This document shows, in pieces, positions 1 to 5,697 of a DNA stretch of 6,072 nt. This stretch comes from Candidatus Helarchaeota archaeon (GTDB taxonomy: Archaea; Asgardarchaeota; Lokiarchaeia; Helarchaeales; JABXJV01). The notes beneath the pieces were generated by a model that saw nothing but the letters and a program-made list of their open reading frames with translations, did not search any database and was not told the origin of the DNA. Positions within the stretch are counted from its first letter, which is position 1, and every line of letters starts with the position of its first letter. Location of the stretch: assembly GCA_013375355.1 (NCBI GenBank), contig JABXJV010000382.1:1-6072 (forward strand), in the 5' to 3' direction. The position numbers were made by a program, and so were the translations under genes.

Positions 1-925
1 AAAATTAAAAAGTAAATCATCTAATACTCCTAAAAGGGATAAATTGAAAGGATTTTTAATAACTTTTCTTTCTCTCATTATATTTTTGGCTCCTCTTGGA
101 ATCGGTTTTTGGATGATAAAGAAATTTCTTATTGAATATTTAGAGATTTATGGGATTTTGATTTATATTTTAGTTATTGCAGTATTTTTTAAATCCTCAT
201 TTGCTATACGTTGTTTGAGAGATTCTACAATCCCAATTGCAAGAGAAATCGAAAATGGGGAATTATCGAAAGCAAAGAGCTATCTAAATATGATAGTCAG
301 GCGTGATCCTAAAGATTTAACTGAGGAACAAGTGATTTCTGCGGCAGTCGAGTCTATCGCAGAAAGTTCAGTAGATGGTATAACTTCTCCGATATTCTTC
401 TTTTTCATTTTTAATTTAGTTGGGTGTTTTTTTGGGATTGAATGGACATTCTTAGGGGTTCTGGGAGCAATTGGATTCCGAATTATTAATACATTAGATA
501 GTATGGTTGGTTATAAAACGCCAGAATATATAAATATTGGTTGGTTTTCTGCAAGATCAGATGATGTTCTCAATTATCTACCCGAACGATTAACAACAAT
601 CCTAATGATCCCTGCCACATCCATATCCCGTCAAAATTCAAGTAATGCCTTTAGAATTCTACGGAGAGATAGAAATAAAATAGAATCTGTAAATGCAGGG
701 TGGTCAATGTCATGCATGGCTGGAGCTCTTGAAGTTCAACTTGAAAAACCCGGATATTATCAATTAGGAGATCCTATAGAAAGTTTAAAAGCCAATCATA
801 TCAAAATAAGTCTAAAAATAATTTTTATAACTTTAATTCTATTCCTAATTTCTATGATATCCATTATTTTTTTAATTCAATATTTCTGGTTTGACATTAT
901 GTTAAAGGATGTATTTATTTGGTAG
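1..925 (+). CDS. cbiB: Adenosylcobinamide-phosphate synthase CbiB, 5' end cut off by window edge
   Basis: CbiB joins (R)-1-amino-2-propanol phosphate to adenosylcobyric acid, giving adenosylcobinamide phosphate; the family is an integral membrane protein. The frame is open from base 2 to the TAG at 923-925, giving 307 visible residues. Numbered from that codon, the family motifs are A-V-E-S-I-A-E followed by D-G (115-126), N-T-L-D-S-M-V-G-Y-K (163-172), S-A-R-S-D-D-V-L-N-Y-L-P (183-194), N-A-G-W (231-234) and M-A-G-A-L (239-243). Hydrophobic segments lie near 17-38, 50-64, 130-160 and 270-298. The family's N-terminal block, with its G-D-P and H-P-V motifs, is absent, so about 40-50 residues probably lie left of the window. 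The TTG at 44 falls inside the protein just before the first visible membrane segment and is unlikely to be the start. The end overlaps cbiS by 7 bases. Family assignment is firm. Confidence 0.93.
   Translation, partial: KLKSKSSNTPKRDKLKGFLITFLSLIIFLAPLGIGFWMIKKFLIEYLEIYGILIYILVIAVFFKSSFAIRCLRDSTIPIAREIENGELSKAKSYLNMIVRRDPKDLTEEQVISAAVESIAESSVDGITSPIFFFFIFNLVGCFFGIEWTFLGVLGAIGFRIINTLDSMVGYKTPEYINIGWFSARSDDVLNYLPERLTTILMIPATSISRQNSSNAFRILRRDRNKIESVNAGWSMSCMAGALEVQLEKPGYYQLGDPIESLKANHIKISLKIIFITLILFLISMISIIFLIQYFWFDIMLKDVFIW
904..911 (+). promoter_or_regulatory. Ribosome-binding site supporting the TTG start of cbiS
   Basis: The purine-rich stretch AAAGGATG ends 7 bases before the TTG at 919. 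It lies inside the last codons of cbiB, so translation of the two genes is probably coupled. The ATG at 909-911 within it is in another frame and is not the start. The match to the anti-Shine-Dalgarno sequence is partial. Confidence 0.5.
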
Positions 926-2049
926 AAAAAAAGTTAGAATCACGTATCAAGGGAATTGATATTTCTGTTTCCGATAAAAATATTATCGTAAAATCCTCTG
1001 TGCCTCTAAATATTTTAAGTTCTGCAGTTTTAAATGGCGGGATCACAAAATCAAAATATATAATCAATCATTATGTTCCAAAAGATTATGATCATCAGAT
1101 GCCCGAAGAGCTTTTATTACAAACAGCAAAAAAATTCGGATTAGATGAATCATGTGTTGGTTTAATGACTGCTGTAAAAATGGAAAACGTGATTGTAGAA
1201 AATTTTGAATCCGGGGAATTTAAACTTACGGTTATAGTTACAGGGGGAACTACAAATAGTATACAAGTAGGACAACAAATTGAAGATGAAATGAAAAAAA
1301 ATGGGACTATTAATATTATATTAATAACCAACGCTAATTTAAATTTATCAGCTATGGTCACTACTTCTCAAGTTATTACAGAGGCAAAAACAATGGCATT
1401 ATTAAATCTTGATATAAGAAGTCAATATGGAGGCTATGCAACAGGTACAACTACAGATTCGATCATAATTGCATGCCAAGAAGAGGGACCGAAAATAAAA
1501 TATGCAGGAACGGCAACTATGATTGGTTCGAAAATTGGCAATTTAATTAAAATAGCTGTTAAAAAAGCCATAATTAAAAGAGAAAATAAAAATTCCGATA
1601 GAGATATTATTATTAGGTTAGAAGAGAGGGGTATTAAAATTACTGATTTAATTGAAACAGCAATGGAATTGTATATTCCCCATCCTGGAATTGAAACTAA
1701 AGAAAAAGCACGAATATCACTGGAAAAAAACCTAAATAAATTCTTAAAAGACCCTAATGTGGCAATTCTTCTAATGTCAGCATTTAGAATTCAAGAAGAC
1801 GGTGAACAAGGATTAATTCCTATGATATCTAAGGAAAATTTCGTAAAAGATCCTGTTTATATTGTTGCAGATGAAATATTAGGAATGGCAATTTCAAATT
1901 ATATAGCTGGAACAAGAGGTATTTTTGAGTTTTATCGATTCGATTCTAAAAAACCAGGAATTATAAAAAAAATGGGAGTTTTTATTGATGATATAATAGG
2001 CGGTTTGCTCGCTGGTGTTTCTTCTTTAATATATTCCGAGGGAGATTAA
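919..2049 (+). CDS. cbiS: Bifunctional adenosylcobinamide amidohydrolase / alpha-ribazole phosphatase CbiS (CbiZ-CobZ fusion)
   Basis: This 376-residue protein fuses two enzymes. Residues about 1-220 are CbiZ, which hydrolyses adenosylcobinamide to adenosylcobyric acid in corrinoid salvage; visible blocks are L-S-S-A-V-L-N-G-G (33-41), G-L-M-T-A-V (81-86), T-E-A-K (154-157) and A-T-G-T-T-T-D (174-180). Residues about 230-375 are a PgpA-like domain of the CobZ alpha-ribazole-phosphate phosphatase type, with Y-I-P-H-P-G (252-257), A-D-E-I-L-G-M (317-323), Y-I-A-G-T-R-G (328-334), K-K-P-G (344-347) and I-D-D-I-I-G-G (356-362). PgpA relatives act on phosphatidylglycerophosphate, but the fusion to CbiZ and the operon point to alpha-ribazole phosphate. 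The domain order matches CbiS as described from Methanopyrus kandleri. The TTG at 919 is the only standard start between the in-frame stop at 892-894 and the conserved region, and AAAGGAT precedes it. No signal peptide or membrane segment is seen, so it is probably cytosolic. Confidence 0.92.
   Translation: MVEKKLESRIKGIDISVSDKNIIVKSSVPLNILSSAVLNGGITKSKYIINHYVPKDYDHQMPEELLLQTAKKFGLDESCVGLMTAVKMENVIVENFESGEFKLTVIVTGGTTNSIQVGQQIEDEMKKNGTINIILITNANLNLSAMVTTSQVITEAKTMALLNLDIRSQYGGYATGTTTDSIIIACQEEGPKIKYAGTATMIGSKIGNLIKIAVKKAIIKRENKNSDRDIIIRLEERGIKITDLIETAMELYIPHPGIETKEKARISLEKNLNKFLKDPNVAILLMSAFRIQEDGEQGLIPMISKENFVKDPVYIVADEILGMAISNYIAGTRGIFEFYRFDSKKPGIIKKMGVFIDDIIGGLLAGVSSLIYSEGD
2038..2045 (+). 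promoter_or_regulatory. Ribosome-binding site of cobS
   Basis: GAGGGAGA lies across the last codons of cbiS, with 6 bases between it and the ATG at 2052. It is a good purine-rich Shine-Dalgarno sequence and supports this start together with coupling to cbiS, whose stop is only 2 bases before the ATG. Confidence 0.6.
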
Positions 2050-2051
2050 AT

Positions 2052-2876
2052 ATGAAGATATTTAAAGGCTTTCGTAATACTTTTGCTTTCTTAACCAAGA
2101 TTCCAGTGGGAATGGATATCGAAAGCATGGATGATATTGCAAGATATTCGTGGTTATTCCCTATTGTTGGAATGATAATTGGAATAATTCCCGGAGTCAT
2201 TGGATTTATTTTACTATTATTATTACCAAAATCATTAATTGGTCCCATAATCTTGGGTTTAATTCTCCTGCTGACTGGCTTACACCATACTGATGGGTTA
2301 TTAGATTTTGGAGATGGAATTATGGCACACGGTACACCTGAGAGAAAATTAGAAATCATGCATGATGTCAATACTGGAACTGGGGGGATAGTATTAGGAA
2401 TAGTTATATTATTGACAACAGCAGTATCTTATTCATATTTAAATATATTTATGATATTCGGTGTAATTATTGCAGAAATTTCCGCAAAATTAGGTATGTT
2501 AGAGGTAGCATCATTTTCTAAAACTACTGCAAAAGGTTCTAAAATGGCAGAACCTTTTGTTAGATTAACAAAACCGCACTATTTCTTTTTATCTTTTGTT
2601 ATAACTATAATATTATTTTTTTTCTTGAATTATGGAATTAGATTAACTATTTATTTATTTTGGGGGATTTGGTACTTTTCATATTTTGAGTTTTTAATTC
2701 AATTACTTATAATATTGGCTGGTAGTATTATTCCTTCATTATTTATATATGGAATTGCAAAAAGGAATTTTAAAGGAATGAGTGGAGACACTTTTGGAGC
2801 AATTAATGACATCTGCAGGATGTCTACATTAGTTCTATTAGTCATTTTGATACGGGCACGCATTTTGGTGTATTAA
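2052..2876 (+). CDS. cobS: Adenosylcobinamide-GDP ribazoletransferase (cobalamin synthase) CobS
   Basis: CobS condenses adenosylcobinamide-GDP with alpha-ribazole or its 5'-phosphate, completing the nucleotide loop and releasing GMP, at the cell membrane. The 274-residue length is near the family norm. The N-terminus has the usual F-L-T-K-I-P-V (13-19) and F-P-I-V-G (36-40) blocks. The acidic motif G-L-H-H-T-D-G-L-L-D-F-G-D-G (76-89) and L-E-I-M-H-D-V-N-T-G-T-G-G (100-112) mark the active-site region. The C-terminal M-S-G-D-T-F-G-A block is at 243-250. Hydrophobic segments lie near 32-58, 60-78, 110-142, 176-204, 213-234 and 257-273, as expected for this polytopic protein. One small departure is A-K (145-146) where, from memory, relatives often have R. 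The gene starts 2 bases after cbiS and its stop directly abuts the cobY start codon. Identification is firm. Confidence 0.95.
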   Translation: MKIFKGFRNTFAFLTKIPVGMDIESMDDIARYSWLFPIVGMIIGIIPGVIGFILLLLLPKSLIGPIILGLILLLTGLHHTDGLLDFGDGIMAHGTPERKLEIMHDVNTGTGGIVLGIVILLTTAVSYSYLNIFMIFGVIIAEISAKLGMLEVASFSKTTAKGSKMAEPFVRLTKPHYFFLSFVITIILFFFLNYGIRLTIYLFWGIWYFSYFEFLIQLLIILAGSIIPSLFIYGIAKRNFKGMSGDTFGAINDICRMSTLVLLVILIRARILVY

Positions 2877-2884
2877 ATGGAGGT
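2867..2884 (+). promoter_or_regulatory. Ribosome-binding region of cobY, with GGAGGT overlapping the start codon
   Basis: GGTG at 2867-2870 lies 6 bases before the ATG at 2877 and is the likely ribosome-binding site. A much stronger GGAGGT (2879-2884) begins on the last base of that same ATG, with 13 bases before the next in-frame ATG at 2898. Starting at 2898 would remove most of the first beta strand that precedes the A-G-G nucleotide-binding loop, so 2877 is preferred. The strong internal site could modulate initiation, but that is inference. Confidence 0.45.
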
Positions 2885-3491
2885 AACCTGTATTATAATG
2901 GCCGGTGGAAAGAGTACAAGGATGGAATCTCACGATGAGAAAACCGTTATCCCAATTTTAGGAAAACCAATGATTGAATACGTCATTGAGGCTGCTAATG
3001 GATCAAATGTGAATCAGATTATTGTTGCAACAAGCTCTAATGCTCCAAAAACTTCAAATTTAATAAAAAAGTTCGATTTAGAAATATTTGAAACCGCTGG
3101 CGAAGGATATCATGAGGATTTGAGCCAAATTCTTGAAAACTTTGACCTTGAAATTGTATTAATCATTTCAGGAGATTTTCCATTAATCTCAAGCAGTGAT
3201 ATCAATCGAATAATAACATTTCATGAAAAATCAAAGAAATTCTCCCTATCTGTAATGGCTAGAGTTGAAGATTTCGAAAAATTTAATTTAAAACCCACTT
3301 ATGTAATGGATTATCAAGATCAAAAATTAGTCCCTGTTGGAATTAATGTCATTGATGGAAGGAAAAATACTAAAGAATGGCAAGAAGAAGCCATCATGTT
3401 AGTGAGTGAACCTCAATTTTTGATTAATGTAAATACAAAAAAGGATTTAGAGATAGTTGAAAAATATTTAATTGAATCTAAAAAAGAATAG
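2877..3491 (+). CDS. cobY: GTP:adenosylcobinamide-phosphate guanylyltransferase CobY (archaeal type)
   Basis: CobY transfers GMP from GTP to adenosylcobinamide phosphate, giving the adenosylcobinamide-GDP used by CobS. It is the archaeal, non-homologous replacement of bacterial CobU and has a nucleotidyltransferase (GT-A) fold. The 204 residues are close to the roughly 196 of the Methanocaldococcus jannaschii protein. The signature loop I-M-A-G-G-K-S-T-R-M is at 7-16, with D-E-K at 20-22. Blocks matching my memory of the M. jannaschii protein are G-E-G-Y-H-E-D-L (75-82), S-G-D-F-P (98-102), V-P-V-G-I-N-V (152-158) and I-N-V-N-T-K-K-D-L (183-191). MobA and other sugar nucleotidyltransferases share the N-terminal loop, but the later blocks and the operon favour CobY. 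No membrane segment is seen. Its ATG directly follows the cobS stop. It is the last gene of the + strand operon. Confidence 0.93.
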   Translation: MEVTCIIMAGGKSTRMESHDEKTVIPILGKPMIEYVIEAANGSNVNQIIVATSSNAPKTSNLIKKFDLEIFETAGEGYHEDLSQILENFDLEIVLIISGDFPLISSSDINRIITFHEKSKKFSLSVMARVEDFEKFNLKPTYVMDYQDQKLVPVGINVIDGRKNTKEWQEEAIMLVSEPQFLINVNTKKDLEIVEKYLIESKKE

Positions 3492-3519
3492 GTTATCCTA
3501 AAATGTAACCAATCTTTTT
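3480..3519. terminator. Short bidirectional terminator between convergent cobY and the AlbA_2 gene
   Basis: GGTTA (3491-3495) and TAACC (3506-3510) form a 5-bp inverted repeat with a 10-base loop. On the + strand it is followed by CTTTTTA (3514-3520). On the - strand it is followed by TATTCTTTTTTAG, whose six Ts correspond to the As at 3480-3485. T-runs on both sides suit transcription ending from either direction, and archaeal termination depends mainly on such T-tracts. The stem is short, so the T-tracts may be the real signal. They overlap the last codons of both genes. Confidence 0.5.
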
Positions 3520-5632
3520 AATTATCTTGTAAAAATCTATTAAGATTTAATATAAAACAATAATTATCTTGTGAAATATCCTTTTTGGATTCCCTTATTT
3601 CTTTTGGATTTACCCTCTTTAATCCGGTTTCTAATCTTATAGGGCATCCAAATCTGCCTGATTTATCAATGACAAGTATTTCATCTTTAGTCTGGGCAAC
3701 TGCGATAATTAAACAATCTTTATCATTATTTTGTTCATCTTTAATTTGCACTTGTTGAAAATGTGTAAAATCAGTGTTATAATCAATATACCTATTGATT
3801 ATTTCTTTAGTGAATTTTACTTTATTCTCTAAATCAACAATACCAACAATTTTTCTTGGTATTTTATCTGTAATTCCGATAATTAAAACACCACCATCGA
3901 CATTTGCATAAGCCGCAATTAATTCACAGAATTTTACTTCAGCATTTTCTTTTATTTTTCCTGTTGTATGCCACATAGTTAGGGTTTCTTTAAAATCCCA
4001 TAATTTAGTTTCAATCCTTTTTTCACTCATTGCTTTCTTTATAAAACGATTCCAAAAACTAACTTTATACAACAATGTCATGTAGCTATCTTCATCAATA
4101 AATTCCATTTGCTTAATTTTTTCCCAAGAAACCTTTGGAATAACTTGTTCAATTAATATCTTTGATTCAGAATTTATTTTATTTATTTCACTCATAATTT
4201 GTTGCAGATATTTAATAGCTGAAATGTTGTTCTTTTCAAAAATCGCTTTAATAAGTAAATCTAAATTTTGGACTATTTTATTTTCAAAATCTACACCATA
4301 TTGCCAACTTAAAAAACCAGCTATTTTTAATAATTTTTCAATTTTTGTTTTATTTATATTGTTCAATGATAAATCTAAAAGTGCGTAAATAGTTTTATAT
4401 ATTGCCAAATACATCGGATTTAGAAATGCCCAATCAGATACTTCGATAGATTTTTCTATATTCTTAATCGCTGCTTCCAATAATTTTTTTCCGGATTTAC
4501 TTAATGGTCCTTCATAAATTGATTTTCTAATATAGCCTAATCCCTTATATAGATAAGAATCACCCATATCAGGACCAGTTTTCAAATCTCCATGAAATTC
4601 TTTTTGTAATTTTTCACAATATTCACTTGCTTTAAAGTAAGATTCTAAATCTTCCAAATTTTCTTCCGCTCTTAATTTATATTGAAAAATTCTTGCTCTT
4701 AATATCCAAGATCGTTCCCCCTCAGTGTGTTCCAATTCATCTGCTAATTTTTTAAAATGTTCTGAGTGTGAAGCAAAGTCCCATTTCAGCCAAAAAAGTT
4801 CCGTTTTTGATAATGTATCCTTATAATTATTCATAATTATTTGATTTACCCTCTTTACTTCCTCTTTTAATCTTATTTGTATATAATCAAATGCTGCACT
4901 TTCCAAATGCTGCCTTGAAATAGATATATCTGTATCTTTAAGACTATAAGCTAAATTTTCATGAATTTTTGCTGATTTTTTGTGATATGAAATTCTTTCT
5001 TCCCGAAATTCATCTCTATCAATACGTCTATGTAAATTCCATGAAATTTTATTCAAAATTTTAATTTGTAATTCAAGATCTTCAATCTTCTCAGCCAATG
5101 ACAAACTTATTTTTAATTTTTCAATAATTGTATCTCGAAGAGAGCTCAATTCTATACATTTAGGATTTTGAGGTTCAATTTCTCCTTGTTCACCGAGATT
5201 AAGGCATTCATACCAAATCTCTTCAGCTTTATCATCTAAAATTTCACATTCTATGAATAATATCTGAGCTTCACAAAATTTTTTAATTTTATTATTATTA
5301 ATCGATATTGAAATTTCTTTAGAAATCCCCAAAATTCTTAATGATTCATCATAACTTGACTTTTTAAAGTATTTAAAAGCTTCTAACAATGAAACCAACT
5401 TTTTCTCAGGATTTTTCAATATTTTTGCATTTTCTTCTAAAGTTTTACCAATATTATAATTGATTTTTTTTATCTTTTCATAAACCTCACGTAACTTTTT
5501 TCTATTTTCCCTTATCTTCTTCCTATCTAATCTTGTCCTTAATTCAGACCATTCATAAGATAACGAATTTGATTCTTCTTTCAATTCTTTTATTAGATTT
5601 TTCATTTTTTCTATATCTGATTTAGAATTCAT
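3518..5632 (-). CDS. Large protein with N-terminal coiled coil, TPR-like helical region and C-terminal AlbA_2 (Schlafen-type) domain
   Basis: The exact cellular role is not recognised. Residues about 5-70 are highly charged and look like a coiled coil. Residues about 75-480 are amphipathic helices resembling degenerate TPR repeats. Residues about 538-680 match the AlbA_2 (Schlafen AlbA-like) domain: E-T-K-L-W-D-F-K (541-548), I-A-A-Y-A-N-V-D-G-G-V-L-I-I-G-I-T-D (572-589), I-V-G-I (595-598) and C-P-I-R-L-E-T-G (663-670), the last in place of the usual Y-I-R block. This domain binds nucleic acid, and in mammalian Schlafens it cleaves tRNA and rRNA. E541, D546 and D589 lie roughly where the Schlafen acidic residues sit. 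No membrane segment or signal peptide is seen. The ATG at 5632 is the only standard start after the upstream in-frame stop at 5690-5692, and GAGGG lies 9 bases ahead. Many prokaryotic AlbA_2 proteins are annotated as transcriptional regulators, which remains an alternative. Confidence 0.8.
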   Translation of the reverse strand: MNSKSDIEKMKNLIKELKEESNSLSYEWSELRTRLDRKKIRENRKKLREVYEKIKKINYNIGKTLEENAKILKNPEKKLVSLLEAFKYFKKSSYDESLRILGISKEISISINNNKIKKFCEAQILFIECEILDDKAEEIWYECLNLGEQGEIEPQNPKCIELSSLRDTIIEKLKISLSLAEKIEDLELQIKILNKISWNLHRRIDRDEFREERISYHKKSAKIHENLAYSLKDTDISISRQHLESAAFDYIQIRLKEEVKRVNQIIMNNYKDTLSKTELFWLKWDFASHSEHFKKLADELEHTEGERSWILRARIFQYKLRAEENLEDLESYFKASEYCEKLQKEFHGDLKTGPDMGDSYLYKGLGYIRKSIYEGPLSKSGKKLLEAAIKNIEKSIEVSDWAFLNPMYLAIYKTIYALLDLSLNNINKTKIEKLLKIAGFLSWQYGVDFENKIVQNLDLLIKAIFEKNNISAIKYLQQIMSEINKINSESKILIEQVIPKVSWEKIKQMEFIDEDSYMTLLYKVSFWNRFIKKAMSEKRIETKLWDFKETLTMWHTTGKIKENAEVKFCELIAAYANVDGGVLIIGITDKIPRKIVGIVDLENKVKFTKEIINRYIDYNTDFTHFQQVQIKDEQNNDKDCLIIAVAQTKDEILVIDKSGRFGCPIRLETGLKRVNPKEIRESKKDISQDNYCFILNLNRFLQDN

Positions 5633-5640
5633 TTTCCTAT

Positions 5641-5645
5641 CCCTC
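5641..5645 (-). promoter_or_regulatory. Ribosome-binding site of the AlbA_2 protein gene
   Basis: On the - strand GAGGG is followed by GATAGGAAA and then the ATG at 5632-5630. The frame is open back to 5693 but contains no other ATG, GTG or TTG, so this site and start are well supported. Confidence 0.6.
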
Positions 5646-5697
5646 GAATAAAAAACGAAAAGAACTAACCTGACCTTTTTTATGATCCATTATTTAC

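Noticed and set aside
44..46. TTG as the start codon of cbiB
   Set aside because: The frame is open to the left edge and the protein would lack the family's conserved N-terminal block, so the start is probably outside the window.
1..925. Cobalamin riboswitch controlling the operon
   Set aside because: The operon's leader is outside the window and no such structure could be seen in the gene junctions.
1095..1361. Open frame of 88 codons on the - strand
   Set aside because: It lies wholly inside cbiS, on the opposite strand, through conserved CbiZ blocks. It has no recognisable domain and is a by-product of AT-rich coding sequence.
919..2049. True phosphatidylglycerophosphatase A activity for the C-terminal domain
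   Set aside because: The fold is shared, but fusion to CbiZ and position in a cobamide operon favour alpha-ribazole phosphatase. Lipid phosphatase is kept only as a remote alternative.
1982..2371. Open frame of 129 codons on the - strand
   Set aside because: It runs opposite the end of cbiS and the most conserved part of cobS. It shows no domain and is best explained as a shadow of those genes.
5646..5664. T-rich stretch on the - strand between the two - strand genes as a terminator
   Set aside because: It could end the upstream transcript, but it has no stem-loop and sits directly before the ribosome-binding site, where T-rich leaders are ordinary in this AT-rich DNA.
5689..5696. TATA-like TAAATAAT on the - strand upstream of the AlbA_2 protein gene
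   Set aside because: It lies about 57 bases ahead of the start codon, a workable distance, but such strings are common in AT-rich DNA, there is no clear BRE, and co-transcription with the upstream gene is just as likely.
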